Shown here in pieces: positions 24,037 through 35,103 of a stretch of 64,000 nucleotides of DNA (the first letter of the stretch is position 1; every line of letters starts with the position of its first letter). Made by a program: the position numbers and the translations under genes. The notes below the pieces were generated by a model. The model was not told the origin of the DNA, did no database searches, and saw only the letters and a list, made by a program, of their open reading frames with translations. Origin of the DNA: Actinomucor elegans (taxonomy: Eukaryota > Mucoromycota > Mucoromycetes > Mucorales > Mucoraceae); the NCBI GenBank assembly GCA_026027325.1, contig JAMSLZ010000019.1:62001-126000 (forward strand), given 5' to 3'.

Positions 24037-24241
24037 CATCAATAGATGAAATGTTGCATCTGATAAGCTCATCCAAGATCAGAATGAACTACTGCATTTA
24101 TTAGAGCCCCTGACTAACTAACAAAAAACTAGTAGTGCGTTTTATTTGCCAATAATTAACCGTGAATTATATACATTTCATCTAATCTAGATGGATAGAT
24201 CAATAGATCCCTCAACTGATCCCAGCCAAATGTCCCATCTG
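24037..24241 (-). repeat. Pair of interspersed repeat copies
   Basis: Two minus-strand copies about 177 bp apart: 24037-24064 (ATGTTGCATCTGA, i.e. AGATGCAACAT inverted, with an ATCAATAGATG remnant) and 24191-24241 (GATAGATCAATAGATCCCTC, then AACTGATCCCAGCCAAATGT). The second is one of the longest copies and shows the full second half of the core. Confidence 0.7.
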
Positions 24242-24776
24242 TTGTAATCAAGCGTATCATCAATTTATACCTATCAGTAACGCTACTATATTACTCTTAA
24301 CCTACCGCCGTATCATATCAATATAGCAATCAACATCCAGTAGTGGAGTTGATTGACTTAGCTAACAAGATAAGGTTTCGTGTATGACGCAGTATAGTAA
24401 TAATATGAGGTTTTTTATGTTATAGCATGTATTCATACTATAACATGTAATAGACAAAGATTAATGCATACAGTTTTATAGAAGGGAATACGATCCAATG
24501 TATGTATAATTCATTAGCCAATTACTTTATAAATAAATCAACTGAATGAGCTAAAGAGTCAAATGTAAAATTACAAGATTGTATTACGTACATACCATTT
24601 GGTAATATATAATGGTGCTAAAGAGAAGAGTATTGGGTAATTAATAAACTACTAGGCTAAAATAAATAATAAGGGTTAATAATTGTATAAAATAATAGGT
24701 AAGATCGTGGATATTATTAAATGTGTATATATATCACTCAACGGTTAGATATACACATGATAAAGTGCTAATTATT

Positions 24777-27700
24777 CTAATCAAGTTCTCTTTTAACTGC
24801 TGATTCTTTCGCTTTTTTTTTCTTCAATTTCTTTTCGTAAAGTTCTAAATGACGTCCTTGAGCTACTACATTCGGGAACCACCATTGGTAGGTAAATGTG
24901 ATGAGATAGCGAGGTAGAAACGCTAGGACAATGGCTACAAAGAAACCGAGCCAAAATGTGCCTTGACCAAAGACTTGATAAGCCATACCAAATAGAGTCA
25001 CTGAAGGAAATGCGCCATAAACCACGACCCACAAGAATGCCAGTAGTATTTCAATACCAATAAATGTAAATTGCCACCACGTCCAATAGTAAGTGTTGAA
25101 ACCAGGCATGATATTAGCTAGAAAAATGGCAGTAACAGCCACCGAAGTGGATAACTGAAGACCAGATTCAGGATGGCCGTTCGAATTGGGGTTTCCGCCA
25201 ATGTACAAAAAATAAAAAGCGTAAAACACCACTACCGACTGCCAGATACCATCAAAAAAGTACAGCCAGAATCTGAACTTTGTATAGAGTCTTCTTTGTA
25301 TGCCGATCGTGTAAACTGAAGGTAAATGCTTTAAATAAGGTGATGTGAGATCCTGATCAGTAGCACCTATATTGATGATATACATTAGTTAAGTGAACGA
25401 AACAATTATCTATTACGTACCAAGAATGACTACAGGGGCAACAGTGAACACAACATTGTAAAGCTGCAAGAACGAATAGTCATAAAAGATATTACCAGAC
25501 CACCCACTGTATATTTGAAACCAAAGAGCTGGAAAGACCCAAAATACGTTCTTAAAAAAGAAGTTGAGGATCATTTCTGATATACGCGCGTAACTCCAAT
25601 GGCCTTGGACCAGTAATAGTTTGTGTAAGAAACGGAATTGAGCAATGGCATAATCTGCAGCCATAGCAGCCTGAACGCCTTCTTGGCCAGCAATACCAAC
25701 GCCGACATTAGCCACTTGAATCATGCTTACATCGTTGGCTCCATCGCCAACAGCTAAAGTCACCACGTTATGATATTTTCGTACCAGTTGAACAACCAAT
25801 GCTTTTTGCAGAGGGCTGACGCGGCAGCAAACTACACTTTTGCATTGTATAGCAATATTTAACAGCTGCTCTTTTGATTCAGCAGTTTCAAAAATATGGA
25901 TGAGCGCTGATCCTTCAATAATAAGGGCATTTTCTTGCATAGGGCTCCCATCAGCGTGATTAGCCTCAATATCATCCAGTTGGTGGGACGTGTCTATTAA
26001 AGACTGCAATACCTTTTCTGGATCTTCACTACCTCGAACTACCCAAAGCCTCATATCACCATCGAGCAAGTTGCTGGCATAACCAATATTGATGGCAGTT
26101 TCTAGTTTATCACCGGTCAGTACCCAAATTTTGATACCAGCCTTTCTAAGATCTTCTATGCATTGTGGCACGCCTTCTTGCAACTTGTCTTCGATACCAG
26201 TAGCGCCCAATAGCTTGAGATTCACTTCAATTTTATCTTGGGCTTTAGCTACTTTATTTGCTCTACTTTCAGAAGCAGTGCTCGCCTCATCCATCTCTAT
26301 TCTCCATTTCTCATACTCTTCTTTATCTAGGATGCGATAAGATAGTAGTAATGTGCGCAAGCCATTTTCAGAAAACGCATTCACATCATCAAATGTCTTC
26401 TCTATAATATCATCATCTTGACCGTGCTTATCTAATAGTTTGCCTATGACATTGTCAGCACCTTTACAATACAATACAATATCGTTCCAAGGAGCAGGTC
26501 GACGCAATATCACGCTCATTCGTTTTCTGTCAGAGTTAAATTCCAATACATGCAGCAATTCGAACTCGTACTCTTTGCCGAGAATATCAACTGTCAATAT
26601 CTTGTTTTTGCGTTTGATAAAAGCGAATCCAGCATTCTTAGCAGCGTTCACCAGAGCAGCCTCATCAGGAGATTCAGCTTTGTAATCGAGCTGTGTCTTG
26701 ACTGTATGATCGACTCTATCTGATGTCTGCTTTTCCTCAGTGATGGGGTTAAATTCCTCTCCTCTGCTCTTTGATCGTTTTAAACTAGTGCTGCTTTCTT
26801 TGTTTTTATTCGATTTTTTTGCCGGGCGTAAACTAGGAACGTTGATGGTTTTATTGCCTCCCATGCGAACTTTGAAGTTGACGGTCTTCTTTGCAGGGCT
26901 TGAAGAAATAGCAGAATCAGCACTGTCCTTCACCACTTCTGATTGTTCTGTACAGATTTTAGGCTGCTCTTTTGAAACACCTTCCTCCTCATCCTCTTCC
27001 TCCTCTTCAATCACTTTACCATCCTTGCCAATCTGTTCAATGACGACAGTGTGGCACAATGCCAAGACCATAAAGAATTCTTTTAGTGTGCTGGATTTTC
27101 TGTCCTTGTTGCCTACATCTGCTGATTGCATGTCCTTGAATATTTGAGGATCTGCAAATGAGAGACGGTTTGGATCTAGTGAAGAATAGGTTGGTTCAAA
27201 CACTTGTTTCATTGCAGATTCATAATCTTGAATGATCTCTTTTCTCTTGTGCTTGTTCTCGGTATCTGCTTGTTTTTCATCGTTGCCTTTGAAGGGATCT
27301 TGGTCTACATTGAGAATACTTGGTGGCTGATCCTTTGTTGATGATAGAATGGGCCTAGACTGCGCTTCTTCGTCGTGCGCATTTCTGGCCGCTTGTTCCT
27401 TTTCTTTGCGTAGACGAGCTCCACGCGCACCTTCAGACTCCGGAGAGAAGCCATTGTCACCATATCGAGTGCCACCGATAGTACATTCGCGAAACTCCAT
27501 GATATTTCGCGTGAGTGTACCTGTTTTATCAGAGAATATGTATTCTACCTGCCCAAGATCATCTGATAATGTCCACTGTCATGTAAATATTAATAGAGTG
27601 AACTTCTTAGTTATAAGTGGTCATACGTACAGTTTTAGGTATGCACGCTTTTTGTGATTCGTCATCCCACATATCCAAATCGCTCCAAATGAAAAATGCC

Positions 27701-29278
27701 TTGAGTTTTCAGGAAATAAAAAAAAAAAAAAAAAAAAGTAAGTCTAGATACGTACTTGTATATAAGGCCAAGACATTACCTGGAAAGTTTTTACAAACTC
27801 GATAGAAACATAAAGGGAGATGGGTATAATATTCTGAAAAATGATGAGACTGGACCAAAAGTTAAGAAACCCAACGTAAGCTGGTGAGCCTGTCTGTGCA
27901 CTAAATAACACAGAGCCTTCGTTAGAGATGGCTCGCGCTCTCATAACACCTGCCATAATGGCACAAATCAAACAAAGTATAAAGAGGACCAGGAAAGCAA
28001 CAAAGATCTATAATATTTGTCAGTGAAATGCTCATCAATAATTGACAGTCTGTGTACCTCTTGATTCATTTGCTTGTCTACTTGACTTCGCTTGCTAGGT
28101 GTCTCGCCTGAATTCAACATGATTTTCGTATCAGTACCCGTAAAAAGCACCACAGCAATAGCCCATTTAGTATTTCGGACTACGTGCCCACGCAGTAGGA
28201 TGTTTTCTATTTCAATTGGAGTTTTGCTCTTTTCCACCCATTTATCAGTAGCTGCATGCTTTTGTAAAGTAACCAAAGTACCCTCAAATGAATATAGATC
28301 GGGTGAAGGTGAGCCGGCTTCTACATAAAAATGGCAATCGTTCAAGCAATCCTCGCCCGACTGAATATGTTTTAATTCTTGAACACTATTTCGAGGTTTC
28401 AAATTGGTTTCGCCATCCAAATCTTTAGTTTCGACAAAGCAGATGCCCTGCTTATCAGAAGTTGACAACAGTACAGCATCCGCAGGAAGACTGTCACCGT
28501 TTCGTAACAAAATAAAGTCTCCAACGCGAATGTCTTTTGATACCGATTTGACAAAGATGTCGGCAGAAGATCGAGAATGAGATGCAATAGGCGCATTTTC
28601 TTCGTGTACCACATTAGGCTGCTTATCCTCATCTTCGACGGTTACACTGACTTTTCTGCTTCTCAAACGAGATAGAAGCCCTACATTTTTCTTTTCTTCT
28701 TCGGGAAAGTTGGTATTTTGATAGCCGTTCAGTGTATGTGTTATATTTCGGTTCCATTGTTGGTCAACTTTGTAACGATTAAAGTCTTCCACAGCGTCTT
28801 TGGCAGCAGTAATTACTACAACGGTACATATAGGTAACAGTGTTAAAGCTGGCGAGTTAACGCCGAAGAAAGGTAGCATTTGAAGAATTGCCATGCCCAA
28901 GAAGTACATATTAGCGGGTCTACGAAACTGCTCAAACAGATTTTTGGGTATAAACGAAACAATCGTATATTTCGACGTTCGAATCCTGTTGGATACATAA
29001 GTGTTTACTGGTTTGCCATTCTTTTTCAAGTCGTACGCGGGCAGGGGCAGGTTGACAAAAACTCGGCGACCTCCGTTAGTAATCCTTCGTAGTTTGACAG
29101 TTGTTTGAGTACGCTGTAGTGAAGCTCGCGAGCTTGTTCGGGTAAGTGTAGGTGAACTGGGGCTTTTGATGGATGATTGTCTGCGTACTTCTTCATAATT
29201 TTCATCACGTCTAGTGGCTCTATTATCTTCTTCTTCAGCATGTTTTCGCCAAGGAAGACGCCATTTCTTATTAGGCAT
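24777..29278 (-). CDS. P4-ATPase phospholipid flippase, Dnf-like (1420 aa)
   Basis: Five exons, 29278-28058, 28007-27780, 27699-27631, 27575-25421 and 25366-24777, in phase (1420 aa). P4-type signatures are present: KYTIVSFIPKNLFEQFRRPA near the first membrane helix, LDGETNLK (~280), DKTGTLT with the phosphorylated Asp at about 522, VLTGDKLETA, and VGDGANDVSM at ~1116, followed by the C-terminal membrane helices. The family flips aminophospholipids or phosphatidylcholine to the cytosolic leaflet of plasma or Golgi membranes, usually with a Cdc50 partner. The N-terminus is basic and Ser/Arg-rich. The nucleotide-binding region has an unusually long acidic/basic low-complexity insert before the KAESPDE motif (a run of Glu/Asp near residue 695, then Lys/Ser-rich). 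Assignment to Dnf1/2 rather than Drs2 rests on the general look of the motifs and is less sure than the P4 call. Confidence 0.93.
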
Positions 29279-30064
29279 GCTATTATAACAAACAAATTGA
29301 GTTTTGCTGAACAAGCAAACAGAATGATTTTGTATGAGACAAGGACTGCGGATCTAATATCAATGACTAGAAAAAGGAAGATGCTAGTTTCGATAGATAG
29401 TACTAGGTACACAAAGAAAGATAAAGAAGATATGAACAATAAAAAAGCGACTAGGTGAATATTTATTTAGTTTTTCTGAGTAACAATTGCCTTGAATTGG
29501 GTAAAGACTCTCTATGTTCACTAGGGTTTGCTTTCTATAAAGCCATTGATTCAGCTATACATTTCCTATTATGTCTTTGTTATACATTATATAAACTGAT
29601 GTTTGGTTTTATCGATAACTGTAAAAAAAAGCCAGCAAAAATAATGCTTTCATTCTATAAACTACTGTTGCATTTATCGCGATATAATGTGAAACAAAAA
29701 AAAAAAAAAAAAAAAAAAAGTGCTGCGTAGACTATACCTCAGCCTCAATCCTAAAAAAAACACTCCATAGACTGCATCTTTCTTCGAGCTCAGCAGTATC
29801 ACAATGATGCCAAGATTCACGCACACATGAAGAATATATAGTGTGTTACATTACTCAACGAAGGGTCTTGATGAAATGGTACTTTATCTACAATAATGAA
29901 TTATCATTGCTCAATTTATAATTCATGTCAGTATAAATTATTCTTTTGTTTAAATAAATTACTAGAAAGTACTTTATTATTCTTGAGCACAACTTCTATC
30001 GTTTCTCCAGAGAACACAAAGACAGAAACGCGCCTTCTAAAGGTGATACAAAGATTGTCCAGAA
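29279..30064. other. Intergenic stretch
   Basis: Flippase upstream side facing the 3' end of the BIM1-like gene. It includes a 24-nt A run at 29696-29719. The open frames at 29455-29730 and 29896-30120 are shadows of AT-rich sequence. No other feature seen. Confidence 0.55.
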
Positions 30065-30736
30065 TTAACAAGTCAATAAAACGGAAAAGCCAAGGGCCAG
30101 CATCAAAGTCAAGCCTGTAGCAGCAACAGATGATCCCTTACTAGTGGTGTTTGAAGGAGTAGCTGAAGGAGAGGCATTATTATTACCACCGATAGCAGTA
30201 GTAGATCCATCGGCATTATAACACATGCTGGCGTTGTAACTGGCCTTGCTATCAATAGTCACGTCAATACACTGTATCAAGTTAGTATCATCGTACATAT
30301 ATATTTTATATCTTAAACCGCTTACTTGGTACAATAAACCATCACCACCGTTATATATGATTTGAATAGTGGCATTGGTACCATCCTGCACTTCATTACC
30401 AAATTGGACAGGTAAACAAGCAGCTTCAGGGAAACTACGAGAACCTTCGGTCACCTTTTTCACATTAGCACCAGAAAAATCAGCAGCAGAAGGATTGTTG
30501 CTATACAAAGCATTGACAACATAAGTGTAAGTGACATGACCAGAGTTAATCGTGATAAAAGCAGATTTAGGCATACTGAAACGTTGGCTGCCAACCGTGT
30601 CAAAACCACCACAGGGACCTACAGGTTCTTTCCCTTCATCAAAACCTCTCGTGCCAGGATAGATAATACTGTAATGAGCAAGAACAAAGTTTTGTAAACA
30701 AACAAGAGCGATTACAAAGATGGATACGGCTCTCAT
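30065..30736 (-). CDS. BIM1-like copper-binding secreted protein, GPI-type (205 aa)
   Basis: Two exons, 30736-30326 and 30271-30065; the intron has a GTAAGC donor, a CTAAC branch and a CAG acceptor. A hydrophobic signal peptide ends VLA|HYS, leaving His21 as the new N-terminus. That is followed by HYSIIYPGTRGFDEGKEPVG and the PCGG motif typical of the BIM1/X325 family, a copper-binding relative of lytic polysaccharide monooxygenases. Four Cys in the mature domain (PCGG, AACLP, QCID, SMCYN) could form disulfides. A Ser/Thr/Asn-rich linker and a C-terminal hydrophobic tail (GLTLMLALGFSVLL) indicate GPI anchoring. In Cryptococcus, Bim1 helps copper uptake at the cell surface. Whether this one imports copper or acts in the wall is inference. 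Confidence 0.9.
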   Translation of the reverse strand: MRAVSIFVIALVCLQNFVLAHYSIIYPGTRGFDEGKEPVGPCGGFDTVGSQRFSMPKSAFITINSGHVTYTYVVNALYSNNPSAADFSGANVKKVTEGSRSFPEAACLPVQFGNEVQDGTNATIQIIYNGGDGLLYQVSGLRYKIYMYDDTNLIQCIDVTIDSKASYNASMCYNADGSTTAIGGNNNASPSATPSNTTSKGSSVAATGLTLMLALGFSVLLTC

Positions 30737-32343
30737 GGTAGTTAAAGAAAGGACTGCAGAATATAAAAAGCATGTACAGAAATTTTTTCTGTGCCCTTTT
30801 ATAAGGACATGCATTGATGAGATATTTTGGCTTCAAGGCTATTAATGATTGGTTCTGCCTTCCATTCTGCCGGTGTTTGGTATTCCATATCAAAGCAATA
30901 TGTTTACAGAAAGCCGCTTTTCTAACCCAGAAAACAACATTACACGTAAAATATATAAAAAAAAATACACGCTTGTTCTATTAGAAAACAAGGTGCTTTT
31001 GGTGGTTTTATGCAAGAGTAATTGTATTGATGAATAGATATTTATCGCCAAAATCATAAGGTTCAATCTGACATTTAATGTCTACTATTTGGCCAGCCGC
31101 ATCCACTTACTAAACTGAAGGAGTCCGCAAAAGTCGCTCTTGTCCGAAATGAAAAAGCGAAATAAAGGTTAATTAATAAAGTAGACTTTTTAATCATGAT
31201 CCTAATACATTTAACGAGTCATTCTCAACATGTACTAGTAATCGAATATAACATGTGACCGAGATCGCTCAAAAGATCTAAAGCTGATTCAATTAAGCAT
31301 ATGAAATATATGTAATGTACCATCCATCATTGATGCCGTTATAAATTCGTTGTATTTAAGTCAAACGTGGCTTAATATATGCAGCAACTTATTTTAAATG
31401 TCTATCATTTATAGATACGTGACATTAAACTGAGATCGGTCGTGGCATTTATTGATCTATTAGTTACGCATATATGAAATGTATGCAATTTAATGTTAAT
31501 TAGTAATACATTCATATTTTGATCAAGCAATAGTTCTAACCAATGCAGCAATTCGTTTTGAATACGTAGGAGTAATTAGGCGTGACGTTAAACTGAAATC
31601 GGTTAAGATATCTGAAGACGTTCAATAATGGTAGTTTTTAAAGAAAAAAGTTGTATGAATAATTTAGCCTTAAGAGCACATTTTACGCTCCGATATATTT
31701 TTAACATATGTTTAAAAGCTATAAACAATGTTTGGAAGACATATGTTAGGAGGCGTAGACCTTCTATGGCTGATAATATGGAAATATATGGTTTTTTCAA
31801 CATTACTGTGGATATCAAAAGCTGGGGCTCTAATAGAGCTTCTAAAATACCCGAGAATCATATTTTTTTGCAGATAATTCCATAAAGTAAAGGAACTATC
31901 AGCTAATCTACGCATCGTTTGATATATTATATTTTTTACGTAAGCTTTAGTAAAACCTATTTTATACATCGATAATTTTTTTTTGGATTAAGCAGCATGA
32001 ATCTTCTAAATCTCCGTTAGCCAATCAGGAACATTATTCTGAACAGTTAAAACGTGAGGTATACCCCTGTCCTTTTCCCAAAAAATCTGGAGGTATATTT
32101 GACAGACTCTATAGGTCAACGGGTAATAAAAAAATGTGGCGTTTGAAAATAAGCCGTCGGACTGCCAATTCTATAAAGATTTTTTTTTGAATAAAAGTGA
32201 TTGCAGAATCTGTTGCCTGAGAAACCTTCTTCTTTTTCACCTGGACTTATTTGGCCTTCTAAAAACCTTATAAACCCTTTCTGCACCTTAACTCTTGTCA
32301 GAATATTACGATAGCCGTCCCGCTTGAAAAAAAACTATTGAAA
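30737..32343. other. Intergenic stretch with tandem repeat cluster
   Basis: The BIM1-like gene and RPS0 are divergent across 1.6 kb. The middle (31249-31613) holds three head-to-tail copies of the interspersed repeat. The last 150 bp before RPS0 contain a CT-rich tract and TTATAAACCCTTT, a plausible promoter element for a ribosomal protein gene but not proven. The open frames at 31603-31969 have no domain. Confidence 0.55.
31249..31613 (+). repeat. Three head-to-tail interspersed repeat copies
   Basis: Cores at 31249-31280 (ACATGTGACCGAGATCGCTC), 31412-31463 (GATACGTGACATTAAACTGA then GATCGGTCG...ATTGATCTATTAG) and 31575-31613 (GGCGTGACGTTAAACTGAAA then TCGGTTAAGATATC). The inter-core DNA is related too. 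A CATATGAAAT block follows the first core (31299) and a TATATGAAAT block follows the second (31471), and an ATGCAGCAA block precedes the second and third (31379, 31543). The repeated unit is therefore about 140-170 bp, not just the core. Confidence 0.75.
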
Positions 32344-33298
32344 ATGTCTAGATTCCCTGCTAGTAAGTTTCGAGATGCGATTGTTTTGAAATTCGCGGCT
32401 AAATGAACTCATTTTATGTAGTTTTGAACGCTACCGAAGAGGATATTCAACTCTTGTTGTCTGCTCAATGCCACATTGGTTCCAAGAACGCCAACACTCG
32501 TATGGCTCCTTACATCTATAAGCGTCGTGCTGATGGTAAGTTTATGCGCTTTTTCTATTTTATACACTTTCTAACGCTTTTAACTTAGGTGTCAACTTGA
32601 TCAATATTGGCAAGACTTGGGAAAAGCTCATTTTGGCTGCTCGTATCATTGCCTCTATCGAGAACCCTCAAGATATTGTCGTTGTTTCTGCTCGTCCTTA
32701 TGGTCATCGTGCCGCTTTGAAGTTCGCCAGATACATTGGTGCTGAAGCTGTTGTTGGTCGTTTCACCCCCGGTACCTTCACCAATTACATCACCCGTTCT
32801 TTCCGTGAACCTCGTTTGGTTATTTGTACCGATCCTCGTTCTGATTTCCAAGCCATTCTTGAAGCTTCTTACGTTAACATTCCTGTTATCTCTCTTGCTG
32901 ATACTGATGCTTCTCTCCAATATGTCGATGTTGCTATTCCTACTAACAATAAGGGTAAGCATGCTATTGGTTTGATCTACTGGCTCTTGGCCCGTGCTGT
33001 TCTCCGTCTTCGTGGTACTCTTGACTATACTACCGCTTGGGATGTCATGGTTGATATGTTCTTCTACCGTGATCCTGAGGAGATCGAGAAGGAGAACGAA
33101 GCTGCTGCCATGGCTGAGGAAGGTAATGTTGAGTGGGGTGCCACCACTGAAGAAGTTGACTGGACCATTGAAGGTTCGGCTGCTGAAGGACCTGCTGGCG
33201 CCGCTGCCAATGCTGGTGAATGGTCTGCTCAAGCTGAAACTGGTGCCTCTGACTGGGCTGAGGATGTTTCTTCTGCCCCTGCCTCTGGTTGGAACTAA
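32344..33298 (+). CDS. rps0: 40S ribosomal protein S0 / uS2 (280 aa)
   Basis: Exons 32344-32362, 32422-32535 and 32589-33298, in phase. The protein starts [19 protein letters not shown]. It carries the uS2 core ([67 protein letters not shown]) and ends in the acidic eukaryotic tail with repeated EW/DW motifs. It is a component of the small ribosomal subunit, related to the laminin-receptor protein family. Codon use is strongly biased toward C/T-ending codons (GCT, GTT, CGT), typical of a highly expressed gene. The first intron comes after codon 6. The long opposite-strand open frame here is a consequence of that codon bias. Confidence 0.98.
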
Positions 33299-33425
33299 AG
33301 CTTCAAACGTTTTCATGTCTGCTTTTTTTTTAAAAAAAAATGACCCTTTTGAAATATAAATAAAAAATAAAGCCCTTTTATTTTGTCTCGAAAATTTTTT
33401 TTCTTTTTCTTTCATTGTAACCAGA

Positions 33426-35103
33426 ATGCCAAAAGAAAAAAAGGATAAAAAATCGAAAGGAAACAGTGAACCTTTCGTCATTCCTCCTGTACCAACAAAA
33501 CCACAGCAATGTATATAACTTTTTATGTCGAAACTATTTTATAGATACTTACATCCAACATATATCTAGGCCATTTTTATGTACTCCGTAAAAGAAGATA
33601 TTGTGGCTTACCTGCCAAAAAGACTTTAAAGTATTGTGGAGAGCACTTGGTTGCTCACCCTGATAATGAAGCAGCCGGTGATGCGCGCAAACGTATTCCC
33701 TGTCCATACGACAATTCACAGTAAGAACTTTTTTTTAAAAAAAAAAAAATATGCGTCAAGTAACAGTTCCATAGTACCATATTCGAAAAAGATCTGGAAC
33801 ACCACTTGAAAAATCGGTGCAACGCACGACCAAGAGAATTGCCAGCTTGTCATTCACTCAATATCAACTGTACTTTACCGTTGTCAGCAGAAGAACTCGA
33901 ATTTCAAAAGAACATCTTTTCACATCAAAAAATGTTTGTTCAGCCCTGGCTTGCTCGAGTTCAATTACAGGAACTCAGCAAAGACGATTTGAACTCGATT
34001 ATAGACAAGGTATCTGCTGCATATGATAGTCATGTACCACCTATTGCTATGGAACAGTTGACACACCCTTCTTCAGAAAAGAAAAGGTAAAACACTGCTG
34101 TTTTTATGGAACCTAGAAACTCACGCTTATTTAATAGACACATAGTCCAAAATACAAAGCATTTAGATCAACAGTCTTCACTGATGGGCCATATGGAAAA
34201 GAACGATATGCTAAAGGATAAAACTGCTTGTTTTGTCGAATTTGGTGCTGGGAAAGGCGATTTGTCTTTATACGTGAAAAAGGCCGTGAATGAGGAGAAT
34301 GGGGAAGCGACCTATCTCTTGCTGGATCGAAAGAGCGTCCGTAACAAAGTGGATCAGACTTTGTTAGGTCAATCTGAGCAGAAATCAAGGGTACAACGTC
34401 AATTGATTGATATCAAAGACCTGGAACTGGGCAAAGTAGAGTGCATTGCAGACAATGATAAAAAAGTGGTGGCTATTTCCAAGCATCTTTGTGGTTGTGC
34501 AACTGATATTACGCTCAAATGCTTAATGAACTATGTAGCTCAAGAGAAGAGCAAAGGCCACAGGTAAAAACTACATATAGCGAATTATTTTGATAATAGC
34601 GACTCATGACTTGTATAAAGCCAACCGATTGCTGGTATCATTATTGCTCTTTGTTGCCATCAAATCTGTCGATATGAAATGTATCCTAATACGGAATACT
34701 TGCAAAGCATCAATATGTCAAAAACTGAATTTGAAAGAATGTGCAAAATGAGCAGTTGGGCTACTTGTAGCAGTAGCAAAAAACAAGCAAAACAAACTTT
34801 AGAAGAAGGAGAAGAAGAAGAGGAACATGCCAATGACGAAGAGGATGAAAATGCTGATGAGACTACGTATGTTTTGTTCATTAAAATGACAATGGTAGCT
34901 TGGACTGATTGATATATAGGAACCATTTCTCGGGTCGCGATCATACTGAACGCGAGGCCATAGGGTACAAATGCAAACGTGTACTTGACGCTGGTCGAGC
35001 TAAATATCTGGAACAGTTTGGTTTTGATGTAAAACTGGTTTATTATGTTGATTCAGCAACTAGCTTGGAGAACTGTGCGTTGATCGCTACACCTAAACAA
35101 TAA
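33426..35103 (+). CDS. trm13: tRNA 2'-O-methyltransferase TRM13 (467 aa)
   Basis: Six exons: 33426-33510, 33570-33720, 33775-34086, 34138-34563, 34621-34866 and 34920-35103, in phase. N-terminal CHFYVLRKRRYCGLPAKK and YCGEH form the TRM13-type CCCH finger, followed by a CHHC finger (CPYDNSHTIF...HHLKNRC). The catalytic domain has FVEFGAGKGDLS (SAM-binding), SKHLCGCATD and ALCCHQICRYE, all hallmarks of Trm13, which methylates the 2'-OH at position 4 of certain tRNAs. An acidic Glu/Asp insert sits before the last motif. The acceptor of intron 3 was taken at 34136/34137 because the nearer AG would give only a 30-nt intron. The gene starts 127 bp after RPS0. Basic, Lys-rich N-terminus. Confidence 0.95.

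Larger units (their letters stand above)
22991..24776. other. Gene-poor stretch
   Basis: 1.8 kb between the cyclase and the 3' end of the flippase gene. It holds a 68-codon minus-strand open stretch at 23241-23447 (listed separately), a T-run/A-run palindrome around 23450-23470 and two minus-strand repeat copies at 24037-24241. Otherwise AT-rich with nothing recognised. Confidence 0.55.

Noticed and set aside
32585..33481. 298-codon minus-strand open frame over RPS0
   Set aside because: It is the antisense shadow of RPS0. The strong use of GCT, GTT and CGT codons removes stops on the other strand, and the translation shows no domain.
34087..34116. A 30-nt ultrashort intron in TRM13
   Set aside because: The next AG at 34136/34137 also keeps the frame and gives a normal 51-nt intron.
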